Below, piece after piece: positions 36,901 to 45,461 of a stretch of DNA of 64,000 nucleotides (positions are counted from its first letter, which is position 1; every line of letters starts with the position of its first letter). The stretch spans positions 124,001 through 188,000 of the forward strand of contig JBFLZW010000030.1 in assembly GCA_040755755.1 (NCBI GenBank), written 5' to 3'. The DNA is from a bacterium (GTDB lineage: Bacteria; SZUA-182; DTGQ01). The notes beneath the pieces were generated by a model that did not search any database, had not been told where the DNA came from, and worked only from the letters and a program-made list of their open reading frames with translations. A program made the position numbers and the translations under genes.

Positions 36901-37204
36901 GATTGAAATCCAGAAGGCCAAAAAGAAAAAGAAGAGCGAATCACCAACCGGAACGGATCTGGAGCAGGAGGAGGGAGAAAAGGTCCGGACCCTCGACGAA
37001 ATGGAAGCCCGGATGATTGCCCATGCTCTTCAGGAAACGGGCGGGCACCTGGGAAATACGGCACAGGTTTTGGGGATTGCACGGTCTACCCTGTGGCGGC
37101 TGATGAAGAAGCACGGGATTAGTAAAGGAGCTGTCAAAGGGGCTGACCGGGAAGATAAAGTCGTCTCTCTCGAAGAGAGATTTCTGAATAAAAAGCAGGG
37201 TTGA
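33914..37204 (+). CDS. Membrane-bound sigma-54 activator: dCache-like sensor, three PAS, AAA+, Fis HTH
   Basis: A 1096-residue one-protein sensor-regulator. Two membrane helices (about 22-44 and 325-350) bracket a periplasmic Cache-like domain (SVLDADG-like block [13 protein letters not shown]). Three PAS domains (about 375-735) follow; the first and third carry C-x9-12-C-x2-C clusters ([33 protein letters not shown]). The AAA+ domain (753-985) has [14 protein letters not shown] (normally GAFTGA), DEIGDI and NIRQLEN. A Fis-type HTH ends the protein (about 1030-1075: [19 protein letters not shown]). Most such activators are soluble; a membrane anchor means DNA is bound at the membrane. The target genes are unknown; the sigma-54 site at 13030 shows the genome uses this sigma factor. 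Confidence 0.9.
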   Translation: MISGRQLKEKGTIFLNDIFKSNHPIIITGIVAVILLIFVILSIYTQSKDNIVNEFQKHQLTSVESAARGIEGFIKEVIKDLCILSELKSGQDSELPIKQAALDNLYALHAKENGFLVSLFYFDQQGNLRLAAPALPGRGENLMAGYGRGKNPAGVNDVTKLHISRLFFNEKREGRIRVSVPVFYTDTSSGHERRKFLGILAADIDVKKMADHFLGHVNLGGSYVSILDADGTILEHPCPQFTGKSIKDIDIKRIDENNKVFPFQNNEDFLALLLGKSEGVLRVISPNLGRLELLSYAPIYLPVRSWIMTMFTPYSEISNPIGRLQKRFTLIMLALIILMTVGSVLLITVNNKRVKTEARVAHLTREIQLEEKIKKSEAKLRAILQSINDRIVILDPDLQVIWSNSKGSGEGLIGKKCYEIYRGLHQPCSKCVVKASFADGNSHLSEVIGVEKDQKFFYEICSSPILDHEGKVASVVEMTRDITKARKMDILIRESENRYRNLVEQMNEGLMVINHEGKITFVNQKFCEVLGYKHKEIAGQDYGIFLDAENQVRMKEAIEESKKNQALSFEMELANQQGEHLTLICSLSSLFDDRGDYRGASVVFTEITERRKLEREIQVNRDKLRAILKSLSDGVVIIDKNYTIQYMNESGRKIFGDQIQGVCYQALWNRTGPCDACVLEEVIERRQSLFLTKDSLKGQALDISISPVVMEDGTISLLKVFRDVTERKRLESQLLEFEQNRLRDLRERYRFGNIIGKNHKMQEIYELISIVSQGFTTVLIQGASGTGKELIARAIHYNSPQQDKPFIGVSCSALSDGLLESELFGHVRGSFTGAVRDKMGRFELADGGTLFLDEIGDISPMIQVKLLRVLQERQFERVGSLKTISVNVRVIAATNKDLKAAVARGEFREDLYYRLNVVSIFIPSLKERVDDIPLLVNHFIEHFNKKLNRNISSVSSSAMDCLISFDWPGNIRQLENTIEHAFICAKGKILMPEDFPIEIQKAKKKKKSESPTGTDLEQEEGEKVRTLDEMEARMIAHALQETGGHLGNTAQVLGIARSTLWRLMKKHGISKGAVKGADREDKVVSLEERFLNKKQG

Positions 37205-37208
37205 TGAT

Positions 37209-37880
37209 TCAGGCTAAAAGTGCGGCAATCAGGCCGCTCAGAAAAATCCCATCGAATGTTCCTGCCCCCCCGATGGATGCAGTGGAAATACCCAGCCAGG
37301 CGAATATCGGGAGATTGGCGAGGTCGGCCCCAATCAGGGTGCCGATGCTGCCGGCGATATAAGCGGTCTGGGGAGTTGCATGCCCCTCGATGAGAAGAGA
37401 AATGAGCGCAGCACACAGGGGGGGAAGCAGAGAGGGAACGGTAATCCCGACGCCCGGCACTGGCCGGGAAGAGGCATAAACAATAAACGCAACGATCAGG
37501 GTGGCCAGGGTTGTCTTTCCCGGTGAAGGGGCTTTGGTCATCAGCCTGAAAGAAATAAGAACCGGGATAACGGCCCCTCCCAGATTAATGGCTACGGTGG
37601 TCCTGGCAGTGAGAGCAGATGGCCCAAACCAGGTCCAAAAACGTGAAGGCCCGATAAGGCAGGGAGGAATGACCGCAGGGATCTGCCAGAGCGGGATATT
37701 CACATAACTTCCCATGAGGGACAGGAGGAGGAGAAGAAAAAGAGAGCGGTGGTGAATGCCGATTCTTTCAAAGGCATATTTAATGACCTGAATTTTGATC
37801 AGCAGGAAGAGAATAACCAGCAAAAGAGCGGATAGCAGTGAGAATGGAAAGTGAGGTATTGAAACCGGCCCGTGCCCCAC
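37209..37880 (-). CDS. DUF1614 family membrane protein
   Basis: A 223-residue integral membrane protein with about seven helices (LLSALLLVILFLLIKI and others). The C-terminal signature SIGGAGTFDGIFLSGLIA identifies DUF1614, a family of unknown function in bacteria and archaea. Its start is 8 bp from the stop of the pentapeptide-repeat gene upstream on the minus strand, so they are co-transcribed. It converges on the sigma-54 activator with 4 bp between stops. Confidence 0.8.
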   Translation of the reverse strand: MGHGPVSIPHFPFSLLSALLLVILFLLIKIQVIKYAFERIGIHHRSLFLLLLLSLMGSYVNIPLWQIPAVIPPCLIGPSRFWTWFGPSALTARTTVAINLGGAVIPVLISFRLMTKAPSPGKTTLATLIVAFIVYASSRPVPGVGITVPSLLPPLCAALISLLIEGHATPQTAYIAGSIGTLIGADLANLPIFAWLGISTASIGGAGTFDGIFLSGLIAALLA

Positions 37881-37888
37881 GATATCCC

Positions 37889-38836
37889 CTAGAAGCGATC
37901 GGGGAAGTTTTTTTGCAGATATTCTTTAAACTGCGCAGGAGACACGCAGAAAGCAGACCACCAGTTGGCTCCCCGAAAACTGGCCCCGTGAAATTGCTCG
38001 ATTTGCGAGATGTTGGCACCGGTCATAATGGAATAATCAAACAGGGCATCCTGAATCGATGCCCCCTGCAGGTTACAGGACATCAGATTCGTATCCTTCA
38101 GATTGGCACCATCCAGTCGGGCACCTTCAAAGTGGGCACCGCTTAAATCAGAACCTTGAAAGTCCGCCTGGCGAAGGTCTTTGTTTTGAAAGGATGCATT
38201 GGAAAAATTCATAAAGCGGAATATTTTCCCATTGAAAGTGGCCTGGTGGAAGTTGGCCTGCTGGATGTTGCTGGCCTCTTCCAGGCTGACCTGATCAACG
38301 ATGGCTCCCTGAAAGTCAGTCTGGCTGAGATTGGAACCTCTCAGACAGACATTGATCAGTTGGGCATAGGCCAGATTGCATCTTTGTAAATTGGCCCTCT
38401 CCAGATTGGCATTAATCAATACGGCCCCCTCCAGGTTGGCTTGACTTAAATTGGCACCCCAAAGATCAGCATTGATCAGTTTTGCATGAGCAAGATTTGC
38501 GAGCGTCAGGTTCGCCGAGCGCAGGTTAATCCCTTCCATGTTGGTGTAAGCCAAATGGGCTCCGTACAGGAAAGATCCCGGCATCTGAGCGCCGCAAAGG
38601 TCTGCCCCCTCCATAAAGGCCCGCTCGAGATTGATATTCTGGCTGTGGAATTCCCTCATGGTGGCGTCCCTAAAACATGCCTCCCGCGCATAGGCATAAT
38701 CAAGGTTGGCTCTCCAGAGATTCGCCTTTTCCAGGTTCGCCCGCTCCAGATTAGCTCTGGAGAGCAGGGCCTCGCCAAAATCCGCAAAGGCCAGGTTGTG
38801 CCCCGGCCAATGAGCCCCTTCCAGGTTTTTTCCCAT
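37889..38836 (-). CDS. Pentapeptide-repeat protein
   Basis: A 315-residue protein, almost entirely A(D/N)Lxx pentapeptides (RANLERANLEKANLWRANL seen as separate units) from about residue 15 to 285. It should fold as a right-handed quadrilateral beta-helix about 50 coils long. There is no signal peptide. The C-terminal 30 residues (FRGANWWSAFCVSPAQFKEYL) are a non-repeat cap. Some family members mimic DNA to protect gyrase; most are unassigned. Upstream partner of the DUF1614 gene. Confidence 0.92.
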   Translation of the reverse strand: MGKNLEGAHWPGHNLAFADFGEALLSRANLERANLEKANLWRANLDYAYAREACFRDATMREFHSQNINLERAFMEGADLCGAQMPGSFLYGAHLAYTNMEGINLRSANLTLANLAHAKLINADLWGANLSQANLEGAVLINANLERANLQRCNLAYAQLINVCLRGSNLSQTDFQGAIVDQVSLEEASNIQQANFHQATFNGKIFRFMNFSNASFQNKDLRQADFQGSDLSGAHFEGARLDGANLKDTNLMSCNLQGASIQDALFDYSIMTGANISQIEQFHGASFRGANWWSAFCVSPAQFKEYLQKNFPDRF

Positions 38837-39037
38837 GATTTCGCTCCCTCAAGATGAATGAGCATGAACGGTGAAAATATTTCAATATGATATTATACTT
38901 ACCCCTTTTTTGTCAAATTGAATGTGCACGTTATCCCCGCCCCAATACCGTGTGGCCTGAGCCGTGTGATGTCAGAAGGAATCAAAGGGCATAACCCGGA
39001 TGGGAAAGGGGGCCCCCCACCCCCTTTCATGTCTGCT

Positions 39038-39628
39038 TTACAACCCCAGGATTGCACTTGCCGTTAAAAGTGTTGGCGGCGTCCAGGGAGCCGGAGAAAC
39101 AGGAGGAATCGTAGTAGGCGGCGTAATCAGAGGAGGCAGTGTCGTTGGAGGTAAAACAACTGGCTTCAGGTACGCGATGAAGGCTGTATTGGCTATTGGC
39201 ACATTTGTAGTGAGCCAGGAGGAATCGATGGGAGCCAAAGAGGAATAGTCAGCAGGCAAAACAATAGGCAGCGGACCTGAAGGGCCAACCAGGTAGCTTG
39301 GCGGCCACAGGTCTATGCCCGCGATCGGATCATAATAGGCCATTCCAAGAGGAGTATTGTAGAGAAGCCAGGGGTAGCTGAGGGACGGATCCCAGGTCAA
39401 ACCAGGTTGTACCGGCAATACGGTACTCGGATACAGGGCGCTTACGGTCGGTACGGGAAGCCCGGTGACAGGATCTGGGGGAGACAGCACCGGGGACCAG
39501 AGTGGCCATAAGGTATTGTACGGAGGAAGCGGAGTCCAATATTGTGCATGAATAACCGGGGAAAACAGAAGACAGATTAATCCAAGAAGGCTGATAAAGA
39601 ATATTTTCTTGCCGGGTTTTTGTGTCAT
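39038..39628 (-). CDS. Secreted Pro/Leu/Tyr-rich protein of unknown function
   Basis: A 196-residue protein: signal peptide (about 1-28, IHA), then low-complexity sequence with about one Pro in six residues (TPLPPYNTLWPLWSPV). A Thr-Pro stretch (PPTTLPPLITPPTTIPP) near the end resembles surface stalks. No domain recognised. It is separated from the pentapeptide operon by about 200 bp. Likely an envelope or extracellular structural protein. Confidence 0.55.
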   Translation of the reverse strand: MTQKPGKKIFFISLLGLICLLFSPVIHAQYWTPLPPYNTLWPLWSPVLSPPDPVTGLPVPTVSALYPSTVLPVQPGLTWDPSLSYPWLLYNTPLGMAYYDPIAGIDLWPPSYLVGPSGPLPIVLPADYSSLAPIDSSWLTTNVPIANTAFIAYLKPVVLPPTTLPPLITPPTTIPPVSPAPWTPPTLLTASAILGL

Positions 39629-40301
39629 GACTATTAATCCTTTGTAAGCTCATCTTTTCATGAGGCTGTAAATTTTCTCTTGGGATATCTCTCTATCAAT
39701 ATTTTGCCTTATAAATAATGTATGGAGGAACGAAAAGTACTGATATCTCTCCAGAGGAGGACCGCGATTTGAATCTATTATGAATAAATCTTCAGTATAA
39801 TATAGGATAAGCATTCTGGTTATCTCTTCTATCCTCGTTGTTTGGACAAGCAAGGAGTGCAATTCTCTTGGAGCGGCATCCGGGAGCTTCAGCGGCAGGG
39901 CTGTATGGTAACGCGAGTATGAATTTCCGATTCCGTATTCACAATATTCACAATTATATGCACCTGATATTAACTACATCTTTCACCCTCTCATTTACCT
40001 TTTTGGGATAATCATAAAAATTTTTGCAATCCAGTACTTATTAGATCAATTTATATGCCAGGAGATGCACAAATCTTATCTCTTCGGTAATTGTGCCTGA
40101 ACCGGGGCTTTCCGATAATCTGTTGCGGTATATGCTTACCGTTGATTAGACCAAATCCTGGTGATTGGATAAGGATATGCCAGGAACGTTTTCCAAATAA
40201 TTATGGACATGTCATAAGATTTATACACCTTGCCGCAGGTGTAATATAACACTTCTCCATATCTTACATTCCTTCAGAATTCATAATTTCCAATCCTGAC
40301 C
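39629..40301. other. AT-rich 670-bp intergenic region
   Basis: No open frame with a ribosome site was convincing. A minus-strand frame at 39650-39862 (70 codons) lacks one and looks random. Nothing matching tRNA, known riboswitches or repeats was recognised. It probably holds the divergent promoters of its neighbours. Confidence 0.4.
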
Positions 40302-40859
40302 ATGTCATCTTTCATTTTTTTTTATGCTGGCATCTGGAATGCTATCTTTTATTATCCAGAGGAAATGAGGTGTTTTGAACTGATGGTTAGCGAGAGAGGA
40401 GTCTTTGAGGTGATTTCCGTTAGGTTGAAAATAATGATAACCGCACTAATTTTTCTGCTCTTGCTGATCCTTGACATCCCGGAATTTATCATTTGTACGT
40501 GTACTATTCCTGATGAAATTCTGGATGTTCCCCGTATGTTGCCCACAAGGAACCTGTCAGACAGTGGTATCAATGCTGAAAGATTGAGAGCAATAATCAA
40601 GATGCTGGAATCGGTGCCCTACCTCCCTACGAAAAAGGAAGCGGCCCACCCCCGGATCATGATAGTCAGCGGCTACGCTGCCGAAATTAAAAAACACTAC
40701 CTTGGTGAAGAGAGCGGCCCTCGATATGAGGATACCACTCAGAAAGGAGATGCTATCCTCTACCTCCAGGGGAAAAACCGATTCATTACATTTATTAACA
40801 AATCCAGGCAAATTTGCGCTATCCTCCGTACTTCTAGCCTTTCAATCCTCAGAATTTAG
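40302..40859 (+). CDS. Hypothetical protein with an N-terminal hydrophobic segment
   Basis: Up to 185 residues. A strong hydrophobic run (ITALIFLLLLILDIPEFII) could be a signal anchor. The sequence after it is ordinary and polar (IPDEILDVPRMLPTRNLS, AHPRIMIVSGYAAEIKKHYLG). The true start is probably internal: 40365 has AGAGGA directly before it, and 40434 would put the hydrophobic stretch at the N terminus. No family recognised. Base use is more AT-rich than its neighbours, so it may be acquired or not a gene. Confidence 0.35.
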   Translation: MSSFIFFYAGIWNAIFYYPEEMRCFELMVSERGVFEVISVRLKIMITALIFLLLLILDIPEFIICTCTIPDEILDVPRMLPTRNLSDSGINAERLRAIIKMLESVPYLPTKKEAAHPRIMIVSGYAAEIKKHYLGEESGPRYEDTTQKGDAILYLQGKNRFITFINKSRQICAILRTSSLSILRI

Positions 40860-41053
40860 AATTCCCATAACCAGTCATCAGTGGCCAGTGGCCAATGGTC
40901 AGTGGCGCAAGGCGCTATCCCGCGCCGTGGTCGAAGCACCATAGAGGTTTTTCCTCTGGGCTTCCCTCTGTGTCTTTAGTGTCTCTGTGGTGTCCTTTGC
41001 ATTTGCCTTTGTCTTTGCAGTTACGAGTGGGAGAGAGATAAGGAGTTGGATTA
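40860..41053. repeat. Spacer with GTGGCCAGTGG and CTCTGTG repeat debris upstream of hdrA
   Basis: CATCAGTGGCCAGTGGCC at 40878-40895 resembles the repeats at 32857 and 49786. CCTCTGTGTCTTTAGTGTCT near 40969-40990 resembles the run at about 11336-11372. GGGAGAGAGATAAGGAG before hdrA provides its ribosome site. Confidence 0.5.
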
Positions 41054-43030
41054 ATGTCGCGGATTGGAGTATTTGTTTGCTGGTGTGGATCGAGTATCGC
41101 CGAACAGGTGGATATTCGTGAGGTATCCCGATACGGGGCCATGCTGCCTGGGGTGGTCAAGGTTATTGATCATCAATACCTGTGTTCCGAATCGGGGCAA
41201 AAATTGATTGTGAAGACCATCCGTGAGCAGCGTCTCGACGGAGTGGTGGTGGCCGCATGCTCGCCCGGGATGCATCAGGTGACGTTCCGCAGGGCTGTGA
41301 CCGGCGGAGGACTAAACCCCTATCTCCTGGAAATAGCCAATGTACAGGAGCATTGCTCCCGGGTATATAAAGACCGGTCAGAAGCTACAGCCAGGGCTAA
41401 AAACCTGGTCAGGATGATGGTGGAGCGGGTGAAATGGAATCGTCCCCTTGATCAGGTTAAACTCCCTGTTACCAGGAGGGCTCTGGTCATTGGCGCTGGC
41501 ATCGCCGGTATCCAGGCATCCCTCGATATTGCGGCTTGCGGTTATGAAGTGGTCCTGGTGGAAAAGAAGCCTTCGATCGGCGGGCATGTGGCCCAACTGG
41601 CTGAAATATTTCCTCCTCTGGGCTCCTCTCCCTGCATCATGACCCCGTATGCGGCTGAAGTGGTACAGAATCCGAATATAACACTCTATCCCTATGCGGA
41701 ACTGGAGTCGCTGGAAGGGTATGCCGGGAATTTTACTGCCAGAATCAGAAAAAAAGCCCGCTTTGTAGATGCCAGTAAATGCACTGGCTGCGGAATATGC
41801 CAGCAGAAATGCCCCGTTTCCGTGAAGAGTGAATTTAACGAAGGGCTCTCCTTCCGACCGGCTGTTTATCTCCCTTTTCCTTATGCTGTACCGAACACAG
41901 CGATCATTGACCGGGAAAATTGCCTTCGGTTTCAGGAAGGCACATGCAGCCTTTGCCAGGAAGTTTGCCCGACCGGTGCCATTGACTACCGGCAGAAGGA
42001 TGAAATTATCTCTGAAGAGGCGGGAGCGATAGTGGTGGCTACAGGCTATGACCTGATGGCCAGGGAGGTATATGCAGAATATGGAGGCGGGCAATACCCC
42101 GACGTTATCACTTCTCTTCAATTCGAACGGCTGATGAGTGCCTCCGGCCCGACCCGCGGTCTATTGCGCAGACCCTCGGATGGCAGGATCCCCGGCAGTG
42201 TGGTCTTTATCCAGTGTGTCGGCTCGATGGATGCTTCCCACGGAATACCTTACTGTTCGAGGATATGCTGTACCTATACAGCCAAACAGGCCATGCTCTT
42301 CCGGCATCAGTGTCCCGATGGCCGGGCTTATGTATTTCATGTGGATATTCGTGCTGCGGGCAACAATTACCATGAATATGTGCGAAAGGCCATTGAGGAG
42401 TATAAGACGGTCTATATCCGGGGCCGGGTGTCCAGGGTATTTCTTCGTGATGGCTGTCTTGTGGTCAGCGGAGTGGATGCCATGATCGGAGAGCAGGTGG
42501 AGATCGAGGCAGATTTGGTGGTTTTGGCTGCGGCTGTCACTGCATCTTCGGGAGTGGAAAATCTGGCGCGGAAATTAGGGATCGCCTACGACCTCCACCA
42601 CTTTCTTTCAGAGGCCCATCCAGGGCTTCGACCCATTGAAACCAATAGTATGGGTATCTATCTGGCCGGAGCCTGCCAGGCACCCAAAGATATCCCCGAG
42701 ACCGTGGCCCAGGCAGGAGCGGCGGCAGCCAAGGTGCTGGGGTTGTTCGGAAGCAAAGACCTTTTTCAGGACCCCAGCGTAGCCAGAGTTAATGAAAATA
42801 CCTGCACCGGCTGCCTCCTCTGTCAAAAGGTCTGCACCTACAACGCTATCGAAATCAAGGGATTGAAAAACCGGAGAGGGGATGTCGTAAAGATAGTTTC
42901 ATCAGTAAACACGAACAAGTGCCGGGGATGCGGCACCTGTGCTGCCGAGTGCCGGTCACATAGTATCGAGTTTGAGGGATTTAACGACCAGCAGATATAT
43001 GCCCAGATCAATGCCCTGGGTTTGAGGTGA
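41054..43030 (+). CDS. hdrA: Heterodisulfide reductase subunit A-like iron-sulfur flavoprotein
   Basis: A 658-residue HdrA. It has an N-terminal Cys domain (FVCWCGSSIAEQVD), FAD-binding GAGIAGIQASLDIA with EKKPSIGGH, and four ferredoxin-like clusters: CTGCGICQQKCP, CLRFQEGTCSLCQEVCP, and at the end CTGCLLCQKVC and CRGCGTCAAEC. HdrA splits electron pairs at its flavin, sending one electron to ferredoxin in electron bifurcation. It is the first gene of a tight five-gene cluster with floxD, B, C and A homologues. HdrB and HdrC do not follow within the window. Expected to be cytosolic. Confidence 0.92.
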   Translation: MSRIGVFVCWCGSSIAEQVDIREVSRYGAMLPGVVKVIDHQYLCSESGQKLIVKTIREQRLDGVVVAACSPGMHQVTFRRAVTGGGLNPYLLEIANVQEHCSRVYKDRSEATARAKNLVRMMVERVKWNRPLDQVKLPVTRRALVIGAGIAGIQASLDIAACGYEVVLVEKKPSIGGHVAQLAEIFPPLGSSPCIMTPYAAEVVQNPNITLYPYAELESLEGYAGNFTARIRKKARFVDASKCTGCGICQQKCPVSVKSEFNEGLSFRPAVYLPFPYAVPNTAIIDRENCLRFQEGTCSLCQEVCPTGAIDYRQKDEIISEEAGAIVVATGYDLMAREVYAEYGGGQYPDVITSLQFERLMSASGPTRGLLRRPSDGRIPGSVVFIQCVGSMDASHGIPYCSRICCTYTAKQAMLFRHQCPDGRAYVFHVDIRAAGNNYHEYVRKAIEEYKTVYIRGRVSRVFLRDGCLVVSGVDAMIGEQVEIEADLVVLAAAVTASSGVENLARKLGIAYDLHHFLSEAHPGLRPIETNSMGIYLAGACQAPKDIPETVAQAGAAAAKVLGLFGSKDLFQDPSVARVNENTCTGCLLCQKVCTYNAIEIKGLKNRRGDVVKIVSSVNTNKCRGCGTCAAECRSHSIEFEGFNDQQIYAQINALGLR

Positions 43031-43074
43031 TTAGAGAGAAAGAATACGGATAATCTTAAAAAAGGAGAAATAAC

Positions 43075-43563
43075 ATGTCTATCCCCAGCCATGTTACCAG
43101 CCATGTTACCAGCAGGAGCGAAACGCTCGAGAAGAAAAACTGGCAGCCGAGAGTGGTTGCCTTTCTCTGCAACCGGTGTGCATCTATCGGTGATAATCCG
43201 GCAGGCATGAGCCGCCTGCTTTCAGACAACCGTATCGAGGTTATTCGGGTCCCCTGTTCCGGGCGGGTGGACCCGATCTTCCTGCTGAAATGCTTTGAGA
43301 AAGGAGCGGATGGTGTTCTTGTCTCCGCTTGTTCCCCGGGAGCCTGTCACCATGCCCTGGGAAATTATCATGCCCGAAAAAGATTCGCGGTCTTTCAAAA
43401 ATTGCTGGAATTTTGCGGCCTTGATGGCCGGAGAATCCATTTTCCCTGGGACTTGTCAGATGCAGGAGTACAATTGCCCGGACTGATCGACCGGGTAGTG
43501 AGCCAAGTGCGGGAAGCAGGGCCTCTTCCGGATATCCGCTCCAGAGGAGGAAACCGGTCATGA
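43075..43563 (+). CDS. FlpD/MvhD-type [2Fe-2S] electron-transfer subunit (FloxD)
   Basis: A 162-residue protein of the MvhD/FlpD family: FLCNRCASIGDNPAGMSR, RVPCSGRVDP, LVSACSPGACHHALGN and HFPWD. These small iron-sulfur proteins hand electrons to HdrA. An N-terminal tail (about 1-20) arises partly from a 12-base repeat (AGCCATGTTACC, twice). AAAGGAG precedes the ATG. It overlaps the next gene by 4 bp and follows hdrA by 44 bp. Confidence 0.88.
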   Translation: MSIPSHVTSHVTSRSETLEKKNWQPRVVAFLCNRCASIGDNPAGMSRLLSDNRIEVIRVPCSGRVDPIFLLKCFEKGADGVLVSACSPGACHHALGNYHARKRFAVFQKLLEFCGLDGRRIHFPWDLSDAGVQLPGLIDRVVSQVREAGPLPDIRSRGGNRS

Positions 43564-44384
43564 ACAGGTTATTGCAGGAAAAAGCGCAGGAGCTGCTCGA
43601 TCAGAATGAGGTTTCCCTCGTTATCGGATATGGCGAATATTTCCGAAGGACTAATGATGAATCGCTTCAGCGTATAGTTACACCGCTCTTCATTTCGAAA
43701 CCGGATGAGGCAAAATCCCTCGTCTGGAATGATCACTGTGTCCATAACCTTTCTGCCTATCTGCTCAGGAAAGAGGTGAAGGTGCATCGCAGGGTCGCTC
43801 TTGTGGCCAAGGGATGCGATGTCAAATCGATCTGTGTTCTCGTTCAGGAGAACCAGATCAAAAGAAATAACGTGCTCATCATCGGCTTGACCTGCCAGGG
43901 AGTAGTCGGAAACAGCCCGTACCGAAATGCGGAGAAATGTTATTCCTGTCAGTTACATACCCCTCACATCTGCGACATTTTAATTTCTTCGCCTCAAGAG
44001 CGGTCCAGGGAACCGGAGCAGGAGCCGTTGGAAGGTTCCGGCTCCCTGCAGGAGAAAATCGATCGACTGGACAGGATGAGCACTCCTGAGAGATGGCATT
44101 TCTGGAAAGATCAGTTCGGTCGGTGCGTTCGATGCTATGCCTGCCGGAACATCTGCCCCTTGTGCTACTGTGAAAGATGCATTGGAGATAGCAGCAGCCC
44201 GCAATGGATTGAAAAAGGCTCTTTATCGGGAAACCTCGCTTTTCATATCATCAGAGCCCTTCACCTGTCAGACAGATGCACCGACTGCGGGGAATGCGAA
44301 AGGGTCTGCCCTATGGGACTGCCCTTAAACCTTTTATACCACAAGATGGCCCGGATAGCAAAAGACCTCTTTCAGACAAAATAA
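43560..44384 (+). CDS. Iron-sulfur oxidoreductase of the Flox type (FloxB-like)
   Basis: A 274-residue protein. The N-terminal half has VALVAKGCDVKSICVLVQE and IIGLTCQGVV, resembling the FrhB/FdhB C-terminal fold. The C-terminal half has two ferredoxin-like sites: CVRCYACRNICPLCYCERC (a six-Cys run) and CTDCGECERVCP. In sulfate reducers, FloxB/FloxC carry electrons from the NADH-oxidising FloxA to HdrA. It overlaps floxD by 4 bp and leads into the next subunit after 13 bp. The B/C assignment is by order and size. Confidence 0.75.
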   Translation: MNRLLQEKAQELLDQNEVSLVIGYGEYFRRTNDESLQRIVTPLFISKPDEAKSLVWNDHCVHNLSAYLLRKEVKVHRRVALVAKGCDVKSICVLVQENQIKRNNVLIIGLTCQGVVGNSPYRNAEKCYSCQLHTPHICDILISSPQERSREPEQEPLEGSGSLQEKIDRLDRMSTPERWHFWKDQFGRCVRCYACRNICPLCYCERCIGDSSSPQWIEKGSLSGNLAFHIIRALHLSDRCTDCGECERVCPMGLPLNLLYHKMARIAKDLFQTK

Positions 44385-44397
44385 GGACACTCGATCG

Positions 44398-45447
44398 ATG
44401 ACCACGAAACTCATTACCCGCAATAGTTTAAAAAAGCTCATGCGCGACCTTTTAACCGTGTTTGAAATTGTGGCCCCTGTTCAGGGTGAAGCTGTCTCGG
44501 CCTTTCAGCGGATATCTGCCTATGAGGAGATCGGATGGCCGGATTCCAATACGGCCAGGTCTCCCAAGGAATTCTTTCTGCCTCCTGCCGATGGTCTTTT
44601 TCGATTCCAGCAGACAGGAAGGGAAACGCTCCTGTCCGAGCCTGCAAACCATCATGGTCCAAGAATCATCCTGGGAGTCCGGCCCTGTGACGCCGCAGCT
44701 CTGGCAATCATGGACCGGGTCTTTAGTGAAAAGGGCATAGATGTTCACTACACTGCTCTTCGGGATAATACGCTGGTGATCGGCCAGCCCTGTTGGAAAC
44801 CGGGCAAGGACTGCTTTTGTACCTCTGTCGGCATCAATCCCACGGCAAGCCTGAACATGGATATCATGCTGACCGATCTTCGGGACGAGCGGTTTCTCGT
44901 GGACATCGTCAGCCCGAAGGGTGAAGATTTCTTTTCGTATTTTTCACATTTTTTTCAGGAACCGGAAGACCTGCCCAGGGCCCTATCAGCTCAAACGAGG
45001 GAGATGGTGTTTTATCTCGGAGAGGATAAGATGTTCGACCTGCGGGTCATCAAGAAATGGCTGGATAATAATTTCGAGAACCCTCTCTGGACAAAGACAG
45101 CAGCCAGGTGCATCGGCTGCGGTGCCTGCTCGTTTCTTTGTCCCACGTGTCATTGTTTTGACTTCACTGATGAGTCTACCTATCAGGATAACAGTTTCCA
45201 GGGCTTGAGAAAGAGAGTCTGGGACTCCTGTTCCTTCAGCCATTTTACTCAAACGCCCACGCATCAGCCCCGGCCTACGCAGGACCGAAGATTTCGGCAA
45301 AGAATTATGCACAAGTTCAAATATTCTTTTGACCGGTATCAACAATTGGCTTGTGTGGGCTGCGGCCGCTGCCGCAGCCTCTGTCCAGTGGGAATCGACC
45401 TGGTCGAGGTTTTAGTGTCAATCTCCCGGCAGTCTCATCAGTTTTGA
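44398..45447 (+). CDS. 4Fe-4S dicluster protein (FloxC / sulfhydrogenase beta-like)
   Basis: A 349-residue protein related to HydB/AsrA subunits: LGVRPCDAAALAIMDRVF in the body, then CIGCGACSFLCPTCHCFD and CVGCGRCRSLCPVGID at the end for two clusters, separated by RVWDSCSFSHFT with a further Cys. Family members pass electrons from an FAD/NAD subunit to partner enzymes; the next gene encodes that subunit. The gap to the next start is 14 bp. Confidence 0.82.
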   Translation: MTTKLITRNSLKKLMRDLLTVFEIVAPVQGEAVSAFQRISAYEEIGWPDSNTARSPKEFFLPPADGLFRFQQTGRETLLSEPANHHGPRIILGVRPCDAAALAIMDRVFSEKGIDVHYTALRDNTLVIGQPCWKPGKDCFCTSVGINPTASLNMDIMLTDLRDERFLVDIVSPKGEDFFSYFSHFFQEPEDLPRALSAQTREMVFYLGEDKMFDLRVIKKWLDNNFENPLWTKTAARCIGCGACSFLCPTCHCFDFTDESTYQDNSFQGLRKRVWDSCSFSHFTQTPTHQPRPTQDRRFRQRIMHKFKYSFDRYQQLACVGCGRCRSLCPVGIDLVEVLVSISRQSHQF

Positions 45448-45461
45448 AAGGTTATGGAATC

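Noticed and set aside
39650-39862. 70-codon minus-strand frame upstream of the proline-rich gene
   Set aside because: No ribosome site, no domain, and ordinary AT-rich composition.
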